A stretch of DNA of 14,916 nucleotides from assembly GCA_001797035.1 (NCBI GenBank), contig MGOE01000051.1, positions 13,813-28,728 on the forward strand, read 5' to 3'. Of the stretch, positions 1 to 14,549 are shown one piece after another. Position numbers and translations under genes: made by a program. The notes under the pieces were generated by a model that saw only the letters and a program-made list of their open reading frames with translations, was not told where the DNA came from and ran no database searches. Numbering within the stretch: position 1 is the stretch's first letter; every line of letters starts with the position of its first letter. This stretch comes from Chloroflexi bacterium RBG_16_72_14. GTDB lineage: Bacteria; Chloroflexota; Limnocylindria; Limnocylindrales; CSP1-4.

Positions 1-1636
<1,636 letters not shown>

Positions 1637-1640
<4 letters not shown>

Positions 1641-2272
1641 GCGACAGGACGGGCCCGGGGCGCACGATCCGGATCGGCATCACCGGCCCCATCGGCTGCG
1701 GCAAGACCCAGGTCGTGCGCTGGCTCGCGGAGCTGGGCGTGCACGTCGTGGACGCCGACGCGGTGACCCGTGCCGTGACCTCCCCGGGCAGCGCCGTCCA
1801 GGCCGCGATCCTGCGACGCTTCGGGCCGGCGGTCACCGCCCCGGACGGCGCGCTGGATCGGGCGGCGCTGGGGCGGGTCGTGTTCTCGGACCCGGCGGCG
1901 CTTCGCGAGCTCGAGGCGATCGTCCATCCGGCGGTCAGGCCGCGGATCCTGGACCAGATCGACGCCGCGGAGGCCGCCGGCGCCCCCGCGGTCGCGGTCG
2001 AGGCCATCAAGCTGGTCGAGGGCGGGCTCGCCGGGCTGTGTGACGAGGTCTGGGTCGTGACCTGTGACCCGGCAGTCCAGCTCGAGCGGATCCTCGCCCG
2101 CGGCACGCCGCCGCGGGACGCGGAGCAGCGCCTGGCCGCCCAGGCCGGGCTCGCCGACCGCCTGCGGCCGTCCGCGACGCGGGTCCTGGACACGAGCGGC
2201 ACGCTCGCCCAGACCCGTGCAGAGGTCGTGGCGGCCCTGGGCGAGGCCATCGCGGCGCGACGCCGGGCATAG
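1637..2272 (+). CDS. coaE: Dephospho-CoA kinase
   Basis: CoaE phosphorylates the 3'-hydroxyl of dephospho-CoA with ATP, the last step of coenzyme A synthesis in the cytosol. The 211-residue product matches the usual length of about 200. It has the P-loop GPIGCGKT at residues 17-24, the substrate-site motif DADAV (39-43), the family segment LDRAALGRVVFSD, and LEAIVHPAVRPRI. A CDEVWVVTCDPAVQLERI segment precedes the lid. The usual 'PLLFE' segment is replaced by EAIKLVEGG. I place the start at GTG 1637 because it overlaps the ABC-F stop (GTGA) and begins just before the conserved IRIGITGP strand. The same frame stays open far upstream, but that part is only the shadow of the ABC-F gene. It is probably co-transcribed with ABC-F. 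Confidence 0.93.
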
Positions 2273-2349
2273 CGATGACGGCCGGACGAGGGGCCTCGGC
2301 GAGACCCTGGACCAGCCGGAACGTGGACCTTGGACCGCCGGAACATGGA

Positions 2350-2379
2350 CCGCCCGGCCGGGCGGACCCGGCCGGGCGG
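2350..2379. terminator. Strong 13-bp hairpin, possible bidirectional terminator
   Basis: CCGCCCGGCCGGG (2350-2362) is perfectly complementary to CCCGGCCGGGCGG (2367-2379), with tetraloop CGGA. It lies 78 bases after the coaE stop and between converging genes. No T-tract follows on either strand, so it is not a textbook intrinsic terminator; the role is inferred from stability and position. Confidence 0.5.
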
Positions 2380-2385
2380 TGGGAG

Positions 2386-2407
2386 GCGCGTCGGGTCAGC
2401 GACGCGC
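2386..2407. terminator. Second hairpin in the convergent gap
   Basis: GCGCGTC (2386-2392) pairs with GACGCGC (2401-2407) around an 8-base loop. It directly follows the 13-bp hairpin and could act with it. There is no U-tract, and in sequence this GC-rich some hairpins arise by chance. Confidence 0.28.
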
Positions 2408-2546
2408 GACGGAGGGGGGCCGCCGGACGCGGCGTCCTCCCGGCTTGACCGCCGGCCGGTCCTCCGCCCTGACAGGCGTCACCGGCGCGACGGGGCGGCT
2501 GCCCGGCGGCCTGCGCTGCCGGACGGTCCGCTGAAGAGGCGATGAC

Positions 2547-3452
2547 CTACGGCACCGTGCTGGGCGCCGCGCTCGGAGCCGGCGAGCCGGACTCGGTCGG
2601 CGAGGGGGCGGGCGTGATCTCCGGGATCGGCGGCGGCGTGGAGATCGGCCCGCCGCCGGCGGGGAACGTCTCCGGGATGGGCAGCCCGTAGCGCTCGACG
2701 ATCCGGTTGGTCGTCGCACCCAGCGCCGACAGGTCGAGCACGCGCGTGTCCGCATCGGGGCGGAGCACGAAGCTGAACTGCGCGTTGCCGGCCGCGAGGA
2801 GGTGGGTGATCTCCTCGGCCACGGGCAGCGTCGCCTTGACGATGTAGGACGTGCCCTGGCGGGCCAGGATCAGCATGTCCTGGTAGGTGATCTTGGTCGA
2901 CTGGTCGGTGTAGTAGCGCCCCTGCTCGATCAGCGTCTGGGGGACGTTAACGGTCGCGGTCACGAACACGTCCACGGTCATGTTCGGGCCCAGCATGCCG
3001 CCGACGGCCCGTTCGTCGGGCACGGTCAGCGAGACGGCGCGCCAGGCCTCGGAGTCGGGCGCCACGGTCTCGTCCGGGCGCAGGATGGAGAACTGGCCGC
3101 CGGCCGTGGCGGAGGCAAGCAGGTTCACGGTCACCAGCTGGCCAGGCCGGACGTCGACCGCCAGGATCCGCCCGACGACCTGCGCGGGGTCGGTCACGAT
3201 GCCCTCCGCGTTGGTGCCGTCCAGCGGGATGTCCGACCGAACGGCGACGTCGTCGACCTCGATGGGCTTGCGGGCGGGGATCGCGCGGGTGGCCACCACG
3301 GCGGTCGTGTACTTGAGGCCGGACTGGCCGGCCTGCTGCTGGGCCTGGTTGATCAGGTAGAACGCCGCGGCGCCCGCCGCGACCGCCAGCACCACGCCCA
3401 GCAGGACGATCCATCGCCCCCGCTTGGACGGGTCCTTGTACTCCATCTCCAT
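2547..3452 (-). CDS. cpaB: Flp/Tad pilus assembly protein CpaB/RcpC
   Basis: CpaB/RcpC proteins are periplasmic or extracytoplasmic components of the tight-adherence (Tad/Flp) pilus machine, thought to act near the secretion channel. This 301-residue product has a short basic N-terminus, one membrane anchor (about residues 14-34) and a SAF-type domain. The SAF region includes VVATRAIPARKPIEVDDV and VGRILAVDVRPGQLVTVNLL, about residues 48-112. The RcpC-like region begins AVSLTVPDERAVGGMLGPN and includes MTVDVFV. The C-terminal 40 residues are a Pro/Ser/Thr-rich tail. The start is ATG at 3450-3452, supported by GGGAGG (3461-3466 on the complementary strand) 8 bases upstream. It is the last gene of the minus-strand operon, 72 bases after the TadG-like gene. 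In a monoderm-type envelope with no secretin it would sit on the outer face of the membrane. Confidence 0.9.
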   Translation of the reverse strand: MEMEYKDPSKRGRWIVLLGVVLAVAAGAAAFYLINQAQQQAGQSGLKYTTAVVATRAIPARKPIEVDDVAVRSDIPLDGTNAEGIVTDPAQVVGRILAVDVRPGQLVTVNLLASATAGGQFSILRPDETVAPDSEAWRAVSLTVPDERAVGGMLGPNMTVDVFVTATVNVPQTLIEQGRYYTDQSTKITYQDMLILARQGTSYIVKATLPVAEEITHLLAAGNAQFSFVLRPDADTRVLDLSALGATTNRIVERYGLPIPETFPAGGGPISTPPPIPEITPAPSPTESGSPAPSAAPSTVP

Positions 3453-3524
3453 CGCATGCGCCTCCCGGGATCGAGGGTCAGCGTGGTCACGCCGCCCGTT
3501 GGGTCTGTGCCGCGCCCGCTCCGG

Positions 3525-5474
3525 CTAGTTCCAGGGCGACAGCCGTGCCACCTGACCGCGGCGCAGCCGTGAATCCGACGGGTCCGTGATCATCGGGGTG
3601 ATCGCGTACGCCGAGACGGTGTTCGAGTTGAAGGACGCGACCCGCATCACCGCGAAGCCGACGATGTCCACGTATTCCTGGTTGCCGCCCGCGCTGGACG
3701 TGGCGACGTTCACCCGGAGGGTCAGCAGGTGCGTGACCGACCGGGGCGTCGTGTCGCCGTTCATGCCCGTCGCGCGGACCACGAAGTCGTACTGGCCGGG
3801 CGCCATCGTCCCGGTGTTGATGGTGAGCGTGGAGTCGGAGCCCGAGCCGCCCGCGGGCGTGACCGACGAGGGCGCGAAGGACACCGCGCCAAGGCCGGCC
3901 GGCAGGGTCTGGCCGGGGAGCGCCTCGAGGGACAGCGCGACGGAGCCCCCGAAGGCGCCGCCGCTCCGCTTCACGTTGAGCGTGAACGACACGCTGTCGC
4001 CAACCGCGGCCGCCGTCTGCTCGCTGCTGTTCGAGGTGATCGTGAAGTCGCGGGACACGGTGCCGACCTTGAGCGCGACCGGGACGTACTTCACGGACAG
4101 GTACGGACTGCTCGCCTCGCCCCGCAGCCACAACGTGTAGATCCCGGGCGTCGCGCCGTTGGTGTCGAGGTCCTCCATCAGGACGGTGGTCCCGGTGCCC
4201 AGCGAGGGCGTCACGGGGTTCGGGCTATAGTCGATGGGGGTGGTCCCGCCGTCCAGCTGGCCGAGGAACATCGGGTTGAGTGGGTCGCCCGCGTCCATCT
4301 CCGTGGTCAGTGCCACCGTGCCGCTGAAGGCCTGGTTGCGGCTGACCCGGAACTGCCCGGCGCTGCTGACCTCGCCGGTGGTCGGGGCGGCGATGGTGGC
4401 GGGCGTGGTCATCGAGAAGTCCGGGATCTGCATCGTGACGCCCGGGTAGACGGCGACCAGGATCGCGTCACCGGGCGCGAACCGGTCCGCGAACGCGTCG
4501 ATCGCGATGCCGGCCGAGTTGCCGTCCAGCGCCGCCACCTGGTCGTTGGGATCGGGCGGCGCGACGGCAGGCGGGAACATCGGGCCCGGGTAGCCGCCCT
4601 CGAGGAACCACTGGGCCTCCATGTCCTTGAGCGTCTGCGCGCTCGTCGACGAGGTGACGCCGTTGAAGTAGAGCTGGGAGCTGGAGGTGGCGAAGTTGCG
4701 GATGTCGAGGGCGATGAAGCCCCGGAAGTCCGCGCCGTTGTCGGGGTCGGCGCCCTGGCCCAGGATCTCCACGATCGGGCCGTGGTTCGACCGGTCGCCG
4801 TCCGGCGCCGAGGGATCGAACGCGGCACCCGGGTTCGGGTCCACGCGGGCGGTGTCGTTGGTGTCCGTGCCCAGGCAGGCGGTGTTCGCCGTGGCGAAGA
4901 AGTCCATGAACTCCGTGAAGTTGTCGGTGCACGGGGAGACGCCGATGTTGGAGCCCGGGGCGTTGACGTACCGGCGGACGGCGATGGGCAGCAGGTTGCC
5001 GTCGAACCGCACCCGCGCCCGGCCGACGAGCGTGTTCGTGTCCAGCCCGACGACCCGCCCGAAGGTGTACGAGATCGTGTTCCGGATCGCGACCCGGATG
5101 CCGCTGCCCGAGATCAGGATCCCGTCGAGCAGGTACTGGGGATCGCCCGCGTGGCCCGAGCTGTAGACCTCGTTGCCGGACCCGGGCGGGAGGTTGGGCG
5201 CGACGCCGTTGGGCGGGATGCTGAAGTTGCGCGTCAGCACGGCGTTGGCGTCCGCCCGGGCGTCGTCCTCGGTGCCGCCCCGGATCAGCGCGTTCGCCGC
5301 GGCGAGGGCCGCGGCGTCGGCGGCGTTCTGGAGGAACCGGCGCTCGGAGTAGAAGCGGCCCATGTCCACCGCGAGGCCCGCCGCGCCCATCAGGGCCACG
5401 AGCGACAGCACGAAGATGACGAGGACCTGGCCTCGCTCGCGTGCGCGGCCGGTGCGTGCCGGGGCGGCCATCAT
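3525..5474 (-). CDS. TadG-like pilus-assembly protein with tandem Ig-like domains
   Basis: The N-terminus matches the Tad/TadG-like domain. A basic stretch leads to RERGQVLVIFVLSLVALMG, with one membrane segment at about residues 17-38. Then comes VDMGRFYSERRFLQNAADAAALAAANAL, the hallmark segment of TadE/TadG-type pseudopilin-related proteins. A large extracytoplasmic region follows, with two cysteines (SPCTDNF and NTACLG) that could form a disulfide. Two similar beta-rich units follow, at about residues 350-465 and 467-590. Each starts with DFSM or DFTI, has an FSGTVALT or FGGSVALS strand, and ends with a G-x-Y strand (GIYTLWLRG, GQYDFVVRATG). This is the pattern of tandem Ig-like domains on bacterial surface proteins. 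At 649 residues it is long for the family. Its ATG (5474) shares one base with the tadE stop. It probably anchors in the membrane and displays or supports pili; the exact role is inferred. Confidence 0.82.
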   Translation of the reverse strand: MMAAPARTGRARERGQVLVIFVLSLVALMGAAGLAVDMGRFYSERRFLQNAADAAALAAANALIRGGTEDDARADANAVLTRNFSIPPNGVAPNLPPGSGNEVYSSGHAGDPQYLLDGILISGSGIRVAIRNTISYTFGRVVGLDTNTLVGRARVRFDGNLLPIAVRRYVNAPGSNIGVSPCTDNFTEFMDFFATANTACLGTDTNDTARVDPNPGAAFDPSAPDGDRSNHGPIVEILGQGADPDNGADFRGFIALDIRNFATSSSQLYFNGVTSSTSAQTLKDMEAQWFLEGGYPGPMFPPAVAPPDPNDQVAALDGNSAGIAIDAFADRFAPGDAILVAVYPGVTMQIPDFSMTTPATIAAPTTGEVSSAGQFRVSRNQAFSGTVALTTEMDAGDPLNPMFLGQLDGGTTPIDYSPNPVTPSLGTGTTVLMEDLDTNGATPGIYTLWLRGEASSPYLSVKYVPVALKVGTVSRDFTITSNSSEQTAAAVGDSVSFTLNVKRSGGAFGGSVALSLEALPGQTLPAGLGAVSFAPSSVTPAGGSGSDSTLTINTGTMAPGQYDFVVRATGMNGDTTPRSVTHLLTLRVNVATSSAGGNQEYVDIVGFAVMRVASFNSNTVSAYAITPMITDPSDSRLRRGQVARLSPWN

Positions 5475-6061
5475 CAGTTGATCACCATCGTGACCTCACC
5501 CGCGAGGGGGAGGCGGCCGCCGGCGTCCTGGGGCAGGAAGATGTCGATCAGCGGCACGACGATGTCCAGGTGGTACGTCGCGCGGACCGTGACCTGGTAG
5601 CCCTGGCGGGGGTCGTTGGCGGTGATCGATGTGGGCTGGACGTACGTCACGAGGATGTCGCCGTTCGTGAAGGTCGTCGTCGTGCCGCTGGTGCTCGAGG
5701 TCCACGTGCCGCCGTTGGCGAAGTTGGGCGAGGTCTTGGCGAGGCCGTTGAGCGAGGCGAGCAGCGCCGTCTTCATCGACGTGTTGCGCAGCGCGTCGTT
5801 GGCGCCCTTGGTCAGGGTCCGGTCGTAGACGTAGATAGAGCCCTCGCGGGCAGCCTCGCGGGCGGCCGTGGACACCGTGACGTAGGTGTTGAAGATGAAC
5901 CCGAACTGGACGACGCCCAGCAGCAGGAGGAGCAGGGGACCGAGGATCAAGGCGAACTCGACCAGGCTCTGGCCCCCGGTGCCGTCGCGCCGGCGCGCGA
6001 AGCAGCGGCGCCGGGCACGGGCCGGCGCTGGGGACGCGGGGCGGATCGGGGTCGTCGGCAT
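5474..6061 (-). CDS. tadE: TadE-like minor pilin
   Basis: The 195-residue product has an Arg-rich leader (RARRRCFARRRDG) followed by GGQSLVEFALILGPLLLLLLGVV. That is a class III/type IV-like prepilin signal with likely processing between G30 and Q31, glutamate E35 at mature position 5, and a membrane helix at about 37-58. The TadE signature continues as VTVSTAAREAAREG. The rest is a beta-rich pseudopilin body ending at VTMVIN. I chose ATG 6061 because it gives a normal-length leader; a GGAG lies 14 bases upstream, which is far for a ribosome binding site. Longer readings of this frame into uvrB are spurious. The stop overlaps the next gene's ATG by one base, so tadE and the TadG-like gene are coupled. 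It is the first gene of the operon, divergent from uvrB. TadE proteins are minor pilins needed for pilus assembly; whether pili are made here is unknown. Confidence 0.87.
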   Translation of the reverse strand: MPTTPIRPASPAPARARRRCFARRRDGTGGQSLVEFALILGPLLLLLLGVVQFGFIFNTYVTVSTAAREAAREGSIYVYDRTLTKGANDALRNTSMKTALLASLNGLAKTSPNFANGGTWTSSTSGTTTTFTNGDILVTYVQPTSITANDPRQGYQVTVRATYHLDIVVPLIDIFLPQDAGGRLPLAGEVTMVIN

Positions 6062-6180
6062 CAGGGCGTGTCGGACTCCGGGGCGGCTTGACGAGCGGAG
6101 TGTTCGCCGGTGCCCCCCGGTGCGGCCATGGGTCGTTGGTCCCGGTACGATCCGCCGTCCGTTCGGGGGAGCCGGATTTG

Positions 6181-6194
6181 CGAACGGGCGTTCG
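6181..6194 (+). promoter_or_regulatory. LexA (SOS) box upstream of uvrB
   Basis: CGAACGGGCGTTCG matches the Gram-positive/actinobacterial LexA consensus CGAAC-RNRY-GTTYG in every position, with symmetric GAAC and GTTC arms. It ends 22 bases before the -10 hexamer, so bound LexA would cover the -35 region. uvrB is a classical SOS gene, which fits. Confidence 0.8.
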
Positions 6195-6216
6195 AAACCG
6201 AACGGGCCGATCGTGG

Positions 6217-6222
6217 TAGGAT
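6217..6222 (+). promoter_or_regulatory. uvrB -10 element, leaderless geometry
   Basis: TAGGAT is followed by exactly 6 bases (CGACCC) and then the GTG start. Transcription normally begins about 6-7 bases after a -10 hexamer, so the mRNA would start at or next to the GTG. No Shine-Dalgarno sequence precedes the start. There is no clear -35 at 17-18 bases. The same geometry recurs at uvrA, the lipoprotein gene and the DUF6941-like gene. Confidence 0.65.
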
Positions 6223-6228
6223 CGACCC

Positions 6229-10188
<3,960 letters not shown>

Positions 10189-10244
10189 CCCGCCGTCCGC
10201 CGGCAACCTGGCCTCGTGACCCGCCCGGGAGCGGACGACGGGAC

Positions 10245-10250
10245 TACGAT
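10245..10250 (+). promoter_or_regulatory. -10 element of the lipoprotein gene
   Basis: TACGAT is followed by 6 bases (GGATGC) and then GTG at 10257, in frame with the lipoprotein gene. This repeats the uvrB/uvrA spacing. The transcript would begin near 10257, either as a leaderless GTG or as a 27-base leader for ATG 10284. No clear -35 is visible. Confidence 0.55.
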
Positions 10251-10267
10251 GGATGCGTGCCACCAGC

Positions 10268-10273
10268 AGGAGG
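10268..10273 (+). promoter_or_regulatory. Ribosome binding site of the lipoprotein gene
   Basis: AGGAGG lies 10 bases before ATG 10284. It is the best Shine-Dalgarno match at any plus-strand start in the window and is why ATG 10284 is preferred over the in-frame GTG 10257. Confidence 0.6.
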
Positions 10274-10283
10274 AAGACTCGCC

Positions 10284-10823
10284 ATGTCCGGCCATCTCAT
10301 CCGGGGCCTCGTCATCAGCGCCGCACTGGTCCTCGTCGCGGCCTGCGGTGGCGGCACGGGCGATGCCGGCGGCGCTCCGGACGCCGTCGTGCGCAGCGCC
10401 CTGTCCGCTGCCCAGTCCAAGGACTTCACGGCGCTCGAGGGGCTCGCCTGCGAAGCCCAGAAGGACGAGATCCGCGACCAGTTCGACTTCTCGGCGGCTC
10501 TCAGCGGTCTCGCCCCCGGCATCGACAGCGAGCAGATCCTCGACGCGATCGCGATCGACACCTCGAACGTCGAGGTCGGTGACCCGACGATCAACGGGGA
10601 CAAGGCGACGGTCGAGGTCAGCGGGTCGATGTCCATCGATGTCGACGTGGACAAGCTGAAGCCGATCATCAAGGCCGCGCTCGAGGCCCAGGGCCTGCCG
10701 TCCGACGACGCCACGATCGACCAGGCGATGGGCCTGTTCGGCGCGATGTCCAGCCAGGACATCCCCATGGACGAGACCCTGGCGCTGGTCAAGGAGGGCG
10801 GCGCCTGGAAGATCTGCGAGTAG
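10284..10823 (+). CDS. Small secreted lipoprotein, possibly NTF2-like
   Basis: The 179-residue product starts MSGHLIRGLVISAALVLVAAC, a lipoprotein signal peptide with lipobox LVAAC and Cys at residue 21. After lipidation it would be anchored to the outer face of the membrane through a Gly-rich spacer. The mature part begins DAVVRSALSAAQSKDFTALEGLACEAQKDEI, carries alternating strands (KATVEVSGSMSIDVDVD), and ends VKEGGAWKICE. A helix with a pool-like Cys, beta strands and a final W-K-I-C strand resemble NTF2-like lipoproteins of the DUF4878 kind, but this is only a fold-level impression. Two mature cysteines (LACEA and KICE) could pair. In-frame GTG 10257 would add nine residues (MPPAGGRLA). 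It lies 95 bases after uvrB and has its own promoter-like -10, so it is probably a separate unit. No specific function can be given. Confidence 0.85.
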   Translation: MSGHLIRGLVISAALVLVAACGGGTGDAGGAPDAVVRSALSAAQSKDFTALEGLACEAQKDEIRDQFDFSAALSGLAPGIDSEQILDAIAIDTSNVEVGDPTINGDKATVEVSGSMSIDVDVDKLKPIIKAALEAQGLPSDDATIDQAMGLFGAMSSQDIPMDETLALVKEGGAWKICE

Positions 10824-10841
10824 GCGTCGGGCCTGCGGCGG

Positions 10842-10865
10842 CTTGGCAGGAGCCTGCCCCCCAAG
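10842..10865 (+). terminator. Possible terminator after the lipoprotein gene
   Basis: GGCAG (10845-10849) and CTGCC (10854-10858) form a stem around GAGC. CTT (10842-10844) can extend it by pairing with AAG (10863-10865) across extra Cs. It starts 19 bases after the stop codon. There is no U-tract, so it may be a Rho-independent-like barrier or coincidence. Confidence 0.35.
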
Positions 10866-10893
10866 GGCGCCCGCGTCTCGGCACCAGCGCTCC

Positions 10894-11028
10894 ATGACCG
10901 ACGAGACGCTGGCGGCGCTGCTCCGGACGCTGGAGGTGTACGGGCAGTCGGTGCCCCTCGACCGGACGATCCGACCCGTCCGTGAGGGCCGCGACCGGAA
11001 GGTCCGTCAGGAGGCCGTCACGCCCTGA
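10894..11028 (+). CDS. Possible 44-residue hypothetical protein
   Basis: ATG 10894 opens MTDETLAALLRTLEVYGQSV and continues through a basic segment to stop TGA 11028. The codon third positions are mostly G/C, like real genes here, and the first half could form an amphipathic helix. However, no ribosome binding site or -10 element at the usual spacing precedes it, and high GC makes such frames common by chance. No family is recognised. It is listed as possible only. Confidence 0.3.
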   Translation: MTDETLAALLRTLEVYGQSVPLDRTIRPVREGRDRKVRQEAVTP

Positions 11029-11310
11029 TCCGGGCCGATCGGCGCAGGATCGCCAGGAATCGCCGAGCACCGTCCGATCCGGGGTCGGGGCCCGCGTGCT
11101 GCTTGGCAAGCCACGAATCGGGGTGCCGACACCGCGTGTGCGGCCTGACAGGCCGAAATCGGACACGATTGGGCCCGGCGAGGCCCTCATTCGCGTTCGA
11201 CTCCGGCACCGGAAGCCGTGGATACCGGTCGGGGACCCGGAATCGCGGCCTCCGAAGCCATCTGCGGAACGCGCGGCGCAGAAGCGCAGTCAGAACACTA
11301 CGGGGCGTTG

Positions 11311-11322
11311 GAACACTTGTTC
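11311..11322 (+). promoter_or_regulatory. LexA (SOS) box upstream of uvrA
   Basis: GAAC-ACTT-GTTC is the core of the Gram-positive/actinobacterial LexA site. It overlaps the putative -35 TTGTTC (11317-11322), so LexA binding would block RNA polymerase. The central four bases fit RNRY less well than the uvrB box, so binding may be weaker. Confidence 0.75.
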
Positions 11323-11346
11323 TCTTTGGCGCAGTTCGGGTAGACT
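11317..11346 (+). promoter_or_regulatory. uvrA promoter, leaderless geometry
   Basis: The -35 TTGTTC (11317-11322) and -10 TAGACT (11341-11346) are separated by 18 bases. The -10 is followed by 6 bases (TGGGAC) and then GTG 11353, so the transcript should begin at or next to the start codon. No Shine-Dalgarno sequence is present. Confidence 0.65.
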
Positions 11347-11352
11347 TGGGAC

Positions 11353-14427
<3,075 letters not shown>

Positions 14428-14549
14428 GGCCGCACGGGAGCACCGAGTCCGTCGCCGACGCGAGCGTGCCCGCCGGCGACGCGCGGGCCGCCCGCGATGC
14501 GGTGTTCGACCGGGTCGCGGGCCCCGTCCGCGCAGTCTACGATGGCCGC
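14428..14549. other. Gap after uvrA with a possible hairpin
   Basis: A possible stem pairs GTCGCCG (14451-14457) with CGGCGAC (14474-14480) around a 16-base loop, without a U-tract, so a terminator role is weak. The -10 element of the next gene lies at the right end. Nothing else is seen. Confidence 0.35.
14538..14543 (+). promoter_or_regulatory. -10 element of the DUF6941-like gene
   Basis: TACGAT is followed by exactly 6 bases (GGCCGC) and then ATG 14550. It is the fourth instance of this geometry in the window and again suggests a leaderless mRNA. No -35 is evident. Confidence 0.6.

Larger units (their letters stand above)
2273..2546. other. Gap between converging genes coaE and cpaB
   Basis: No convincing gene lies here; open frames crossing it lack codon bias and family motifs. 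It holds two hairpins (2350-2379 and 2386-2407) and a short imperfect direct repeat. The repeat is CCGGAACGTGGACC at 2316-2329 and CCGGAACATGGACC at 2338-2351, with one mismatch and a 22-base period. The setting fits transcription termination from both sides. Confidence 0.6.
6062..6228. other. Divergent tadE-uvrB regulatory region
   Basis: This 167-base gap separates the divergent tadE (minus) and uvrB (plus) starts. It holds the uvrB LexA box and -10 element described separately. A second half-site GAACGGGC lies at 6200-6207, 18 bases after the first. I see no convincing promoter hexamers for tadE. Confidence 0.6.
10189..10283. other. Short gap uvrB to lipoprotein gene
   Basis: It contains the promoter and ribosome binding site of the lipoprotein gene. 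A possible stem pairs GCCGGCG (10169-10175, inside the uvrB end) with CGCCGGC (10198-10204), enclosing GGGT-ACTG-ACCC around the stop codon. That could help terminate uvrB transcription, but it lacks a U-tract and is weakly supported. Confidence 0.35.
10824..11352. other. 529-base region before uvrA, mostly non-coding
   Basis: It contains a possible terminator (10842-10865), a weak 44-codon ORF (10894-11028), a small hairpin CGGCCT-GAC-AGGCCG (11141-11155), and the SOS box and promoter of uvrA (11311-11346). The stretch 11040-11310 is less GC-rich in places and shows no coding bias or RNA gene that I recognise. A long plus-strand frame opening at 11103 and a minus-strand frame over 11018-11386 have no family motifs. 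Confidence 0.6.

Noticed and set aside
2316..2351. Two near-identical 14-base units as the start of a repeat array
   Set aside because: Only two copies with one mismatch and no spacers; not a CRISPR or a tandem array.
2064..2545. Short plus-strand frames across the coaE end and the convergent gap
   Set aside because: They are composed of simple Arg/Gly/Pro runs, partly overlap coaE and lack initiation signals.
3729..5600. 623-codon plus-strand open frame opposite the TadG-like gene
   Set aside because: Arg/Gly/Asp/Val-rich shadow without any motif; the minus strand encodes recognisable TadG and TadE signatures.
6200..6207. GAACGGGC as a second LexA site before uvrB
   Set aside because: Only a half-site; the matching GTTC arm is absent, so it is mentioned as a repeat but not called an operator.
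11185..11215. tRNA-like T-loop (GCGTTCGACTCC) before uvrA
   Set aside because: No matching acceptor, D or anticodon arms can be drawn around it.
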